64,000 nt of DNA from the NCBI GenBank assembly GCA_963815355.1, contig CAWFGJ010000006.1, positions 434,001 to 498,000 of the forward strand, given 5' to 3'. The translations under genes and the position numbers were made by a program. This stretch comes from JAPUEK01 sp963815355 (GTDB lineage: Bacteria; Pseudomonadota; Alphaproteobacteria; Rhodobacterales; Rhodobacteraceae). A model generated the notes under the pieces. That model searched no databases. It was not told where the DNA came from and was given only the letters and a program-made list of their open reading frames with translations. Positions 36,826 to 45,298 of the stretch are shown piece after piece. The first letter of the stretch is position 1. Each line of letters opens with the position of its first letter.

Positions 36826-36853
36826 ATGCCGGGCGCATTGCGGCGCCCGGCAT
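36826..36853. terminator. Hairpin between hcp and tssE (possible attenuator)
   Basis: An 11-bp perfect stem ATGCCGGGCGC / GCGCCCGGCAT with a six-base loop lies 19 bases after the hcp stop. It has no T run, so it may act as partial terminator or 3' stabiliser, which would let hcp be made in excess over the baseplate genes. This role is inference. Confidence 0.6.
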
Positions 36854-36871
36854 AAGGGATTGTGGGTTCGC

Positions 36872-37363
36872 TTACGCGTCGGCCGGGCCGGCTGCGATGT
36901 CGTAGGAAACCGGGATCTTGGACTTGGCCGCGCCGTTGACGTCCTGCACAGTGTAGGTCATCTTGAAGCGCGCAAAGTTCAGGGTCATGTGCTCTGTGAT
37001 CCGGTCATCGCCACCGGTCGAGGTGCCGCTCTGGTAGGAAGAGATCATGACCTCTTCCATTTCGATCACAAGGTAATCCAGCGGCTTGCCGCCACCGACT
37101 TTGCGAACGCTCAGGATGCCCTTGTCAAAGTGCTTACCCGTAAGCAGCTTTTCGAACATCGGCGGGGTCGCGCTGTCCATGTACTTCGCGATGCCCAAAT
37201 CCTGCACGTTTGCCTGACCCGAACCACCACCGGTGCCGAACTGACGCGTGCCGGACTGGCTTGCGCCCCAGCTGTAGCTCAGAATTTCAATCTCACCGGC
37301 ATGGCCGGTCTTGAGCGTTTCACCGGCAATGTCATCAAGTTTAAGGAAGATTTCCGTGGCCAT
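36872..37363 (-). CDS. hcp: T6SS tube protein Hcp
   Basis: A 163-residue Hcp (TssD) that stacks as hexameric rings to form the inner tube and carries small effectors. Family pattern: ATEIFLKLDDIAGETLKTGH, EIEILSYSWGASQSGT, MFEKLLTGKHFDKG and ISSYQSGTSTGGDD. No extra domain is fused. The second ATG (37363) is preferred because AAGGAG lies seven bases before it, against one base before the ATG at 37369. A hairpin follows the stop. Confidence 0.97.
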   Translation of the reverse strand: MATEIFLKLDDIAGETLKTGHAGEIEILSYSWGASQSGTRQFGTGGGSGQANVQDLGIAKYMDSATPPMFEKLLTGKHFDKGILSVRKVGGGKPLDYLVIEMEEVMISSYQSGTSTGGDDRITEHMTLNFARFKMTYTVQDVNGAAKSKIPVSYDIAAGPADA

Positions 37364-37420
37364 ATTCATACTCCTTTGTTAATTAATTCATCCGAGCGTC
37401 TTGCTGGACCGTGTTTCAAC

Positions 37421-38911
37421 TCATTTCGCGCCGGGCAATTTGGATACGAGAGACATGCCGATATCCATTCCTTCCAGCTGAAAATGCGGACGGAGGAAGA
37501 ACCGACCGACATAATAGCCGGGGTTCTCTTCATCCGCGATCACCTCTACCTTGGCTGCCGCCAAAGGCAGAAGAGCCTTGTCGCGCTCAGTCGCATTCTG
37601 AGGCGCGCCGTGAACATACCCACTGATCCAGGTCTGCAGTTCACGCTGAAGCTGTTCGCGTTCTTTGTTCGAACCGATCATGTCCCGAACCATACACTTG
37701 AGGTAATGGCTGAACCGGGACACGGCGAAGATATAGGGCAGCCGGGCCGACACGTTATCCGAAGCGGTTGCCTGCTCGTCCTGATACTTTTTCGGACGAT
37801 ACAACGTCTGCGCCCCGATAAAGGCAGCGCGGTCGGTGTTCTTGCGGTGCACAAGGCTGATCAGACCAGACTTGGACAATTCGCCTTCCCGACGGTCGCT
37901 GATCGCGAATTCGGTCGGGCATTTCATATCGGTCGCGCCATCGCCGGTGTCAAAGTTGTGAACCGGCAGGCCCGCCACTTCACCACCCGATTGCACGCCG
38001 CGGATCTGCACGGTCCAGCCGTATTCCTTGTGGGCGCGGTTGATGTTCACAGCCATCGCATGCGCGGCGTTCATCCAGGCGTAGTGCTTGCCCTCATGCC
38101 CGTCGGTTGCTTCTTCAAAGTTGAACTCTTCAACCGGCTCACCGTTTTGCCCATAAGGCGAACGCGACAGAACGCGGGGCATGGTGATCGCCAGATAGCG
38201 CGAGTTTTCACTGTCACGCAGCGAATTCCAGCCCGCATAGTCCGGGGTGTCGAACACGGTCGACAGATCGCGCGGGTTGCCAAGCTCATTCCAGCTGTCC
38301 ATGCCCAGCAGCGCTGGTGCTGCGGAGGAGATGAACGGTGCATGGGCCGCCGCAGCAATCTTGCCAAGGTCGCGCAGCAACCGCACGTCCGAGGACGAGT
38401 GGTCAAAGTAGAAGTCACCCACCAGCGCGCCGAAAGGCTGACCGCCAAGCTGGCCGAATTCCTGTTCATAGATCTGCTTGAACAGCGGGCTCTGGTCCCA
38501 TTTGGCGCCGGGGAACATCCGCAACTCGCGGTCCAGTTCCTGCTTGGAAATGTTCATCACCTGAACCTTCAGGGACGCATCCGTTTCCGAGTTGTTGACC
38601 GTATAGGCCAACCCGCGCCAAGAGCTTTCCAGCTTTTGGTATTCAGCGTTGTGAAGGATCTCGTTCACCTGGACGGACAGCTTTTCGTCCAGCTTTGCGA
38701 TCATCGCGTCGATGGTGTCGAGGATGTCATCCGCGATCACGCTTCCATCCGAAAGCGCCTCCCGGACCAGCGTTCCCACGGCACTTTCGACTTCCTTTGC
38801 AGCACTGTCGCTGCGCGGTTTGAAGTTCTGCTTCAGGATCGAGGAAAACTCGTCCAGTTCGCTAAGAGCCCCTGCGCCCGCTCCGGCGTCTTTTTCAAAT
38901 TCCGTTGCCAT
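37421..38911 (-). CDS. tssC: T6SS sheath large subunit TssC
   Basis: A 496-residue contractile-sheath protein (VipB/EvpB). Family landmarks include LESSWRGLAYTVNNSETD, GALVGDFYFDHSSSDVRLL, PRVLSRSPYG and the C-terminal NPGYYVGRFFLRPHFQLEGM. The length is typical. It follows tssB by 75 bp and precedes hcp by 57 bp, giving the usual tssB-tssC-hcp order. Confidence 0.97.
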   Translation of the reverse strand: MATEFEKDAGAGAGALSELDEFSSILKQNFKPRSDSAAKEVESAVGTLVREALSDGSVIADDILDTIDAMIAKLDEKLSVQVNEILHNAEYQKLESSWRGLAYTVNNSETDASLKVQVMNISKQELDRELRMFPGAKWDQSPLFKQIYEQEFGQLGGQPFGALVGDFYFDHSSSDVRLLRDLGKIAAAAHAPFISSAAPALLGMDSWNELGNPRDLSTVFDTPDYAGWNSLRDSENSRYLAITMPRVLSRSPYGQNGEPVEEFNFEEATDGHEGKHYAWMNAAHAMAVNINRAHKEYGWTVQIRGVQSGGEVAGLPVHNFDTGDGATDMKCPTEFAISDRREGELSKSGLISLVHRKNTDRAAFIGAQTLYRPKKYQDEQATASDNVSARLPYIFAVSRFSHYLKCMVRDMIGSNKEREQLQRELQTWISGYVHGAPQNATERDKALLPLAAAKVEVIADEENPGYYVGRFFLRPHFQLEGMDIGMSLVSKLPGAK

Positions 38912-38986
38912 ATTGATTTCCCGAGTCTCTTTTTCCGAAGGCCCGGCCAGCGCCCCCTGCGCCAGCCCCGGCCCGCTTGTATCGCG

Positions 38987-39508
38987 TTATTCGCTCTTGT
39001 CGCCGTCTTTGCCCTTGCGGTCGGCAAGCGCTGCCATCAGCGCCGGGTCGGCCAACAATTGCTTCAACTGGTCCTGAGCGGCGGACTTGCCGTTCATGTA
39101 GCGCTGCAGGTTCGCCAGTTGCTGACGGGCCTCCAGAAGCTGCGCCAAGGCAGGAACCTGACGGGCAATCTCGCCGGGGCTAAGATCGGCCATCTTCTTG
39201 AAATTCAAGTTGACGGAAAGCTTGCCGCCCTGCTCGGGGTCAAGCTTGTTATCGACGTTGATCGCAAGGCCGGGCGCGATGCTGGCCATGTAATCATCAA
39301 GGTTATCCTGGCTGACCAACGTGAAATCACGATCGGCAACCGGTGCTTTTTCCACCTTGGAAGCGTTGCCAGACAGATCGGACAGCACCCCCATGACGAA
39401 GGGAAGCTCAACCGTTTTGTTGGATTCAATCGGGTCGGCGTAGGAAATCTGAACGCGTGGTGGGCGGTTACGTTTAATGAAACCGGTGGCAGAATCTGCG
39501 GTAGCCAT
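38987..39508 (-). CDS. tssB: T6SS sheath small subunit TssB
   Basis: A 173-residue sheath subunit (VipA). The conserved core PPRVQISYADPIE, LPFVMGVLSDLSGN and LVSQDNLDDYMASIAPGL is followed by a C-terminal helix that TssH recognises in other species. ATG 39508 is supported by GGGGAG six bases upstream; the longer frame to 39535 is not. It is first in the tssB-tssC-hcp-tssE-tssF-tssG-tssH run, and a GAATTC-centred motif lies 80-98 bp upstream. Confidence 0.96.
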   Translation of the reverse strand: MATADSATGFIKRNRPPRVQISYADPIESNKTVELPFVMGVLSDLSGNASKVEKAPVADRDFTLVSQDNLDDYMASIAPGLAINVDNKLDPEQGGKLSVNLNFKKMADLSPGEIARQVPALAQLLEARQQLANLQRYMNGKSAAQDQLKQLLADPALMAALADRKGKDGDKSE

Positions 39509-39588
39509 AACAATCTCCCCAGTTATATTTTTCATTGAGAAAGCCGTAATAGGCGGAACAAGTCAACATATTTACACGTTCGAGGGAG

Positions 39589-39606
39589 GGCTGGAATTCT
39601 GACCAG
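39589..39606. promoter_or_regulatory. GAATTC-centred motif upstream of tssB
   Basis: On the coding strand the sequence reads CTGGTCAGAATTCCAGCC. It shares GGTCAGAATTC and a following pyrimidine-rich CCnCCC with the vgrG upstream region at 45266-45281. A regulator site is inferred from recurrence only. Confidence 0.4.
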
Positions 39607-39613
39607 CCCGCTT

Positions 39614-40939
39614 TTAGCTTGGCGGAAGGAGCTCCCGCACCAGCGCATGAAAGTCCTTCGACAACAGATTCCGCGCCTTGAAAAGCAGAATTGGGATCGG
39701 ACTTGCAGGCTCGCGCTGGCGGTAGAATTCCTCAACCTGCTTGATCACAAGGCCAGCGTGATCGCGGGACACGATCTCTGGCGTTTCCGGGTCGCCTTCT
39801 TGTGGGGCGACCAGTTCATCAGCGGTGGGAATGTTGGCGCTCATCGACAACTCGCGCATGCGGGCCATCGGAATGGTAAAACCGTGCTCGGTGCCAAAGG
39901 TAATGGTCGCATAGCTGGCCGAGTTTTCAATCAACGCGTCCAGCGCTTCCACAAGCGGTCGCCCGATCAACAGCTTGGATTGCGTGGTCAGCAACAGCGC
40001 CAGTGACGCAGGCTCGGTCTGTGCAAAATACCGTTCTACCGCGGTCAAAAGCCGGTAAGCGGCCCGGTGGTCGGGTACGTCCGCATTGGCCGCGTTCAGC
40101 GTGATCGTCGTGGCCCCCGCCGAAACCGCGCGCGGGGCCGCATCTGTGCCGGGAGCGTCGGCCTCTTCCGGGGCCGCGTCGCCCGCCGACTCAGCCGTCT
40201 CACCAGCCAGATCGGAACGCGCCGACAGCACCATGTCGCGCATGTCGCGCAGCTTTTCCTCCAGCCGCGTAAAGCGCGGCATGAACGGATCAGAGGCGCG
40301 CTGGCACGCTTTGCTCATCGTCTGCAATGCGGTCTGCAAATCGGTCAGCGTGGCAAACAACGTGTCCACCGCCGCCTGATTCTCCGAGGAGCTAAGCGCC
40401 GTCAGCGTCGCCCCCGACTCACCCGCCGTCTCGCCGGACCGCAGGTCCACCTTGCCCATCGCCGTCGCATAGGGCCGGAAAATCACATCCCCTGCCCGGC
40501 GGTCGGTTATCAGCACGGCATAGTCCAGCGGCGCCACCACCGTAGACAGTGCGGCCAGTTCCTCGACCGCATTGCGCCGGTCAATCGAATCGCGCGGGTT
40601 CACTTCATCGGTATAGGTGTCCAGCAGCGCGGCCATGCCCAAAACCGCCTCGGCAAAGGCCTTGAACCGCCCGGCAAGGATCTGAAACTTGGCCTCAATG
40701 GCCAACAGCCGCAGATCGCGGCTGCGCTTAAGCAGGCTTTCGATCTGGGCGCTCTCGCCCTTCCAATCCACCGACCGGGCCTCAAACAGGGTGCCCGAGA
40801 CCATGTTGAAATAGCTGGCCGGAAGCCGGTCTTCGACGTTGAAGTAGTAATCGACAAAATCCGGATCATCGACGGCCAGCAGATCTTCGCCGCAAGGCTC
40901 ATCCGGCGAAATCGGCTTTAGAAGGTCCTCGACCTTCAT
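39614..40939 (-). CDS. tssA: T6SS protein TssA
   Basis: A 441-residue TssA with the ImpA_N domain at the N-terminus (LKPISPDEPCGEDLLAVDDPDF) and the conserved AASYFN-like region LPASYFNMVSGTLFEA. The centre is Ala/Pro-rich; the C-terminus ends PIPILLFKARNLLSKDFHAL, the short-tail type. TssA caps or primes the growing sheath at the baseplate. It sits between a 33-aa ORF and tssB; 105 bp separate it from tssB, with the GAATTC motif inside. Confidence 0.94.
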   Translation of the reverse strand: MKVEDLLKPISPDEPCGEDLLAVDDPDFVDYYFNVEDRLPASYFNMVSGTLFEARSVDWKGESAQIESLLKRSRDLRLLAIEAKFQILAGRFKAFAEAVLGMAALLDTYTDEVNPRDSIDRRNAVEELAALSTVVAPLDYAVLITDRRAGDVIFRPYATAMGKVDLRSGETAGESGATLTALSSSENQAAVDTLFATLTDLQTALQTMSKACQRASDPFMPRFTRLEEKLRDMRDMVLSARSDLAGETAESAGDAAPEEADAPGTDAAPRAVSAGATTITLNAANADVPDHRAAYRLLTAVERYFAQTEPASLALLLTTQSKLLIGRPLVEALDALIENSASYATITFGTEHGFTIPMARMRELSMSANIPTADELVAPQEGDPETPEIVSRDHAGLVIKQVEEFYRQREPASPIPILLFKARNLLSKDFHALVRELLPPS

Positions 40940-40945
40940 GCTGGA

Positions 40946-41047
40946 TCAACGCTTGACGCGCAGCAAGACAGGCTGCGGCTGCCGACGGGTTGCCCGCCAA
41001 AATGCAAAAAGGGTCGCCACGGAAACCGCCACAAACGCCAAAGTCAT
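40946..41047 (-). CDS. 33-residue single-helix membrane peptide (candidate)
   Basis: An ORF from ATG 41047 to TGA 40946, 33 codons. A GAGGTGG ribosome site lies just upstream. The product is one hydrophobic helix (TLAFVAVSVATLFAFW) and a basic tail (RATRRQPQPVLLRVKR), the layout of a small inner-membrane protein with cytoplasmic C-terminus. It ends seven bases before the tssA start, so the two could be coupled. It fits the gap between tagH and tssA. I do not recognise it; translation is unproven. Confidence 0.45.
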   Translation of the reverse strand: MTLAFVAVSVATLFAFWRATRRQPQPVLLRVKR

Positions 41048-41125
41048 GGACCACCTCAGATAAAATGTGGGGGGATGGTAGCCGCGGCCCCCCGCGCGGT
41101 CAATCGTCGCCGCAGTGCGGCAGCA

Positions 41126-42580
41126 CTAGCCCCCGGTCTTTTTCACCGCATCATCATAGGCATCGGCAAAATAGGCCAAAAATACATCCAACATACCGTT
41201 TTCATAGGGATGGGTCTTGGCATCCCACCGCTCGACATAGGTTTCCCATGCCCGAGCCTTTTTCGACGACATGATCCCACCCGTTGCGCGTTCCTCAATC
41301 GATTCCGGCGACAGGTCTTCCAACAACCGCGCAAGGGCGGGCTGCATCGCAGCGTAGACCGCCGTCTGGTGGCGCTTGATGTCGCCAAAGGCCTGCTCAA
41401 AGCTGGCGGTGGAACTCAGGTAGCTGTCGGACCGCTGCGCGAACATGGTCGACAGCGCCTCAGCCGCGTTGGGTTTGAACTTTAGCGGGCTGTTGTTCAT
41501 CCCGCCGATCATCGTGCGGCTGGCACTTTTGACGAATTGCTTGGCCGCAGCGCGCGCACCCAGCAACGCCATCATCTCTTCGGTGGCAATCCGCAGGCAG
41601 CGGCCGATCTCTTCGCCCAATTGCTGCGGGTCCACCTTGGAAAGGGTGCCCGCGGGCAACCCGGCACCTTTGCAGATCGCATCCAGCAGCGACAATTCCC
41701 CCGCCACGGGCGTCCGGGCCGGGCCGGGGGTCGGGGCCGCTGGAGCCGCCGGGGCAGGCCGGGCCGCAAAGGGGGCCGCAGCGGGCATCTGCATCGCTGC
41801 GGCTCCGCCCATGCCCGAAGGCGCGGCAGGCGGCGGCGACGGGGCCGGAAACGTCGGCGGCGCAAAAGATTGCGGCGTGGGGCCGGGGGCCGGGGGCGGC
41901 GCAGCCATCGGCGGCATCGCCATCGGTGGAGGCGACGCGGCCTCGGGCGGCGTCATCGAGACGGGCGGACTGGTCTGCATCACACCCGGCGCGGGCTCAA
42001 CCGGGCGGGTCAGCGGGAACGGCGCTTGCGGCGTGGTGTCCATGAAACTGTCGCCGAACTGCCCGGCCAGCGGCACTTGCGGGCGGTTCGGGGCGGGCAT
42101 CGGCGTTGGCATCGGCGCGGGGTGCGGCGTCAGGCTCCACGGGTCGGCCGCAGGGGCAGCGGGTGCGCCAAACGCCCCCCCGCCATATTGATCGCCACCA
42201 TATTGCGGTGCGGCGGGTGCCCCAGCGCCAAAGCCCGGTTGCGGAGCCGGGGCCTGCGCCACCGGATCGCTGATCAGCACGCGCACGATGTAGTGGCCCA
42301 CTTGCAGCCGGTCATTATGGGTCAGCAGATGCGGCGACGACACGCGCAGCGTCTGCCCGTAAACATAGGTCCCGTTTGAGGACATGTCGTTCAGAAAGAA
42401 CTGCCGGTCCCGAAACGTCACCTCAAAATGCCGCGATGAGATGCGGCGATTGGGGTCGGGCAAGGTCCAGTCCATCTCTTGACCACGGCCCACCTCAAAT
42501 CCGCGGTCATTGACCGTAAACTCCATCGGCCCGCCGTCCGGCAGGCTGTCGTAATTCTCGATTTTCAGGGTCAGCTTCAT
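41126..42580 (-). CDS. tagH: T6SS FHA-domain protein TagH (Fha)
   Basis: A 484-residue protein. The FHA domain at residues 1-105 has the phosphothreonine-binding pattern FEVGRGQEMDWTLPDP, RISSRHFEVTF and MSSNGTYVYG. A Pro/Ala-rich linker (about 110-285) joins the C-terminal T6SS FHA domain (about 300-480; LLDAICKGAGLP, MFAQRSDSYLSS). In threonine-phosphorylation-controlled T6SS, Fha binds the substrate phosphorylated by PpkA. ppkA and pppA are in the same cluster. Confidence 0.94.
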   Translation of the reverse strand: MKLTLKIENYDSLPDGGPMEFTVNDRGFEVGRGQEMDWTLPDPNRRISSRHFEVTFRDRQFFLNDMSSNGTYVYGQTLRVSSPHLLTHNDRLQVGHYIVRVLISDPVAQAPAPQPGFGAGAPAAPQYGGDQYGGGAFGAPAAPAADPWSLTPHPAPMPTPMPAPNRPQVPLAGQFGDSFMDTTPQAPFPLTRPVEPAPGVMQTSPPVSMTPPEAASPPPMAMPPMAAPPPAPGPTPQSFAPPTFPAPSPPPAAPSGMGGAAAMQMPAAAPFAARPAPAAPAAPTPGPARTPVAGELSLLDAICKGAGLPAGTLSKVDPQQLGEEIGRCLRIATEEMMALLGARAAAKQFVKSASRTMIGGMNNSPLKFKPNAAEALSTMFAQRSDSYLSSTASFEQAFGDIKRHQTAVYAAMQPALARLLEDLSPESIEERATGGIMSSKKARAWETYVERWDAKTHPYENGMLDVFLAYFADAYDDAVKKTGG

Positions 42581-42696
42581 AAGTCAGGCACTATCCGCAG
42601 GTCCAGCCAAGCCGCAACTATGGCAGGCCATTGCGGAACACACCATAGCGCCGGATGATTCTGTGCAAGGGGCAACCGCACCTCAACCGGGCGAAA

Positions 42697-43293
42697 TCAC
42701 GCAGATTTTGCCAAGACCTCGGCCATGCCGACATAGTGGTCCAACATTCGGCGGCGTTTGTCCTGCGGAACACGCGCCAAGGCCGAATGCACACCGGCGT
42801 TCAACGCCTGCCCCATCGCGCTGACGGGCGGCGCCACCGGGGGCAGCCCCCGCGCCGACATTGACCCGCCCGACCAGCCCGCCCCAAGCGCCAGCCAGAC
42901 GCCCGGCCCGTGCTCATCCACGCGCAGGCCCGCATCCATCGCGGCATAGCGCGAATCGTCGTTCTGCTCCGCCACCCAGGCCGCAATCAGGCCCAGCATG
43001 TGCTTGTCCTGATCGGTCAGCAACTCAGGCGTCGCCTTCAGACATTCATGCCCCCACCACACCGCAGGGCGCGGCAACAGCGCAAAGGCCATGAAGGTCA
43101 CCGCCTCTTCCGGCGTCTCGCCCAGCCGGAGGGTGCGCAGAAAGTCGAGGCAATGCTGCTCAGACATCGGGCGGGCGGTCATCAGCGTCGTCAGCCCCTC
43201 ATACCCGGCGAACAGCTCAGCAGCGACCTGCCGCCGTAACCCAGGCGCGGGTTCGATGGTCTTGGGCGCGTGGGTGTCTGTACGTGTGCTCAT
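42697..43293 (-). CDS. DUF6931-type T6SS-linked protein
   Basis: A 198-residue, helix-rich cytoplasmic protein with no signal peptide. The segments LRLGETPEEAVTFMAFALLPRPAVWWGHECL and EQNDDSRYAAMDAG match my memory of DUF6931 proteins coded between vgrG and the FHA gene. The stop lies 116 bp before tagH; vgrG precedes it by 2 bp, so it is probably translated with VgrG. It could be a VgrG-linked adaptor or chaperone; this is inference. Confidence 0.7.
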   Translation of the reverse strand: MSTRTDTHAPKTIEPAPGLRRQVAAELFAGYEGLTTLMTARPMSEQHCLDFLRTLRLGETPEEAVTFMAFALLPRPAVWWGHECLKATPELLTDQDKHMLGLIAAWVAEQNDDSRYAAMDAGLRVDEHGPGVWLALGAGWSGGSMSARGLPPVAPPVSAMGQALNAGVHSALARVPQDKRRRMLDHYVGMAEVLAKSA

Positions 43294-43295
43294 GA

Positions 43296-45134
43296 TCAGG
43301 AATTGATGCGAACCATTGCCGAGGTGATGGCCAGATCAGCCGTGGCCCCATGCGCCGCCTTCAACGCCGCCGTCGTCAGCGACGCAACCGCCGAAACGGT
43401 GATGTCCATGGACGTGATCTTGATCGAGGTCGGCGTCATGGTGATCTTGGACTGGCCGCAAACCAATTCAATCTGCGTGTCCGAGGTAAGGGTCATATTA
43501 TTGTGCGACGTGACCTTCATCGTTTCGGTCACTTCGGTGGTAGAGGTCTTCTTGATCGTCAGCTTTTCGTCACCGACGACCTCGGTGGTCATGTTATTGT
43601 TCACATTGGTCGTCATGTCGTGTTCGACCGTTGTGTTCATGTCGTATTGCGCGTGGATGACGATCTTTTCGGCCCCTGCCTTATCGTCAATGGAAATCTC
43701 GTTATAGCCACTGCCTGACATCGTGGCGGATTTCATCCCGCTGATGGACTTGTCACCGGGCAGCGTCCACGGTGCCCTGTTTGTGCTGTTGTAAACGCAG
43801 CCGGTCACCATCGGGCGATCCGGATCGCCGTCGATGAACACCACCACCACTTCCATCCCGACGCGCGGGATGAAATGCGTCCCCCAGCCAGACCCGGCCC
43901 AAGGCTGCGCCACCCGGCACGGCATCGACTCGCCCGCACGGTCCCAGTGAAAGCTGACCTTGATCCGGTTGTCGCTGTCTTCCGAACCATCGGCGCCATC
44001 GACCACCACCGCCGTCGTCGGCCCTGCCATTCGGGGCCGGGCGGTGATGCGCTGCGGCGCGACCGGGTTGGAAAACCCGATGAGAACGTAATCGCCGCGA
44101 TAGGTGTCCGCGCCCTTGTTCGGGCCGGTGCGATAGCTGTTGGCGCTGTAGTGATGGTTGGCCTCCAGCACCACATACTTGCCGTTCAGCGTCGAATCCG
44201 GATGGCCCGTGACATTGATCGTGGTGCCGGCGGCCAGCGATAACGCCTGCCCCGCCGCCCGTGCCAGCAGGTCCGGCAACCGGATCCCGTCAATGCGCCG
44301 CTGCGCCAGTTTGGCGCCGTCGCCGTTCACGGTATAGCGACCGGGGTATTCAAAGATCTCTTTGCCCGAACCGGTGTAATTCCGCTGGATCTGCGAGGTC
44401 GATTCCATCGAGGCGGTCGCGGTCTGAAAGTTATAGTCGATCATCCGCACGCTGCCCGAGGTGATATTGCGCTGCTCGGACAGTGTCGACAGGAACTCTC
44501 CCCCAGTGATCAGGGTGGATTCGTTTGAACTGTATTTGATGTCTGCCGTCACACCGGCTTTGAAATCCGAATTCTTGTCGGTCAACACCACATCATGCCC
44601 GCCGCCGCGCATCTCAATGTGATAGTTGATGCCGAATTCTTCCATAAGCCGCAGCATGAAATCCAGATCGGATTCCATGTATTGAACGGTGTATTCCAGT
44701 TCCGGGTAGTCGCCCTTCAGATGGCTGACAAGCTGACCACCGGTCGCATATTCGTTGAACATCTGCGTCAGGATTTCGGGCGCTTTCAACTTGCTGAAAA
44801 TGCGGGCATTCACCCGCTTGCTCGCAAGCCAGATCCAAGGCTGCAATTCCAGCTCATACATCAAGCCGGTCTCAAACTCGCCGGCGAACCGGCCCGACAC
44901 CACCATCAGGTTGATCTTGCGCAACCGGTCGCCCGACAGCGCAATTTCGACATCTACGGCCTTACCAATCACCTTGGTCAGGTCTACCGCCGTATCTGCG
45001 ACACCGCGCAGATAAAACTTGCTAAGCTTGTTGACGCCTTCAGAACCCGAAATGTCGACGAAACGCATCGGGGTGGCGCCCGCCGGCAAAGTCAACTTGC
45101 TCTTATGCTTTGAGTTGGAATCCGGTCCGGCCAT
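43296..45134 (-). CDS. vgrG: T6SS spike protein VgrG
   Basis: A 612-residue VgrG (TssI). The gp27-like part starts at residue 20 (MRFVDISGSEGVNKLSKFYL), the gp5-like OB segment has PRVGMEVVVVFIDGDPDRPMVTG, and the C-terminal beta-helix is Thr-rich (NTTVEHDMTTNVNNNMTTEV). There is no extra C-terminal effector domain, so cargo must bind separately. It follows a regulatory gap that contains the GAATTC dyad and precedes the DUF6931 gene. Confidence 0.96.
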   Translation of the reverse strand: MAGPDSNSKHKSKLTLPAGATPMRFVDISGSEGVNKLSKFYLRGVADTAVDLTKVIGKAVDVEIALSGDRLRKINLMVVSGRFAGEFETGLMYELELQPWIWLASKRVNARIFSKLKAPEILTQMFNEYATGGQLVSHLKGDYPELEYTVQYMESDLDFMLRLMEEFGINYHIEMRGGGHDVVLTDKNSDFKAGVTADIKYSSNESTLITGGEFLSTLSEQRNITSGSVRMIDYNFQTATASMESTSQIQRNYTGSGKEIFEYPGRYTVNGDGAKLAQRRIDGIRLPDLLARAAGQALSLAAGTTINVTGHPDSTLNGKYVVLEANHHYSANSYRTGPNKGADTYRGDYVLIGFSNPVAPQRITARPRMAGPTTAVVVDGADGSEDSDNRIKVSFHWDRAGESMPCRVAQPWAGSGWGTHFIPRVGMEVVVVFIDGDPDRPMVTGCVYNSTNRAPWTLPGDKSISGMKSATMSGSGYNEISIDDKAGAEKIVIHAQYDMNTTVEHDMTTNVNNNMTTEVVGDEKLTIKKTSTTEVTETMKVTSHNNMTLTSDTQIELVCGQSKITMTPTSIKITSMDITVSAVASLTTAALKAAHGATADLAITSAMVRINS

Positions 45135-45265
45135 TCGATTACCGCTTTCGACTAGACAAGGTTAAAAGAGATGTAGCGGACAAAATCCCGCCCTCAATAC
45201 CTGTCACGTTACATGTGCGGTCCCCTCCATGCAACAAACCGATGCCCGATTTGGCGCACAGGGGG

Positions 45266-45281
45266 GGTCTGAATTCTGACC
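45266..45281. promoter_or_regulatory. GAATTC-centred dyad upstream of vgrG
   Basis: GGTC-T-GAATTC-T-GACC is a near-perfect 16-bp palindrome 132-147 bp before the vgrG start, following a run of seven G. The same core (GGTCAGAATTC) recurs upstream of tssB at 39589-39606. It could bind a dimeric regulator. No known consensus is assigned. Confidence 0.45.
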
Positions 45282-45298
45282 TTTTACCAACCATTCCG

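Noticed and set aside
36860..39538. An 892-codon open frame on the plus strand across hcp, tssC and tssB
   Set aside because: Three well-recognised T6SS genes occupy the opposite strand; the open frame has no domain and no ribosome site.
45135..45298. Search for a small gene or PAAR between ppkA and vgrG
   Set aside because: No open frame with a start and ribosome site fits on the minus strand; the gap looks regulatory.
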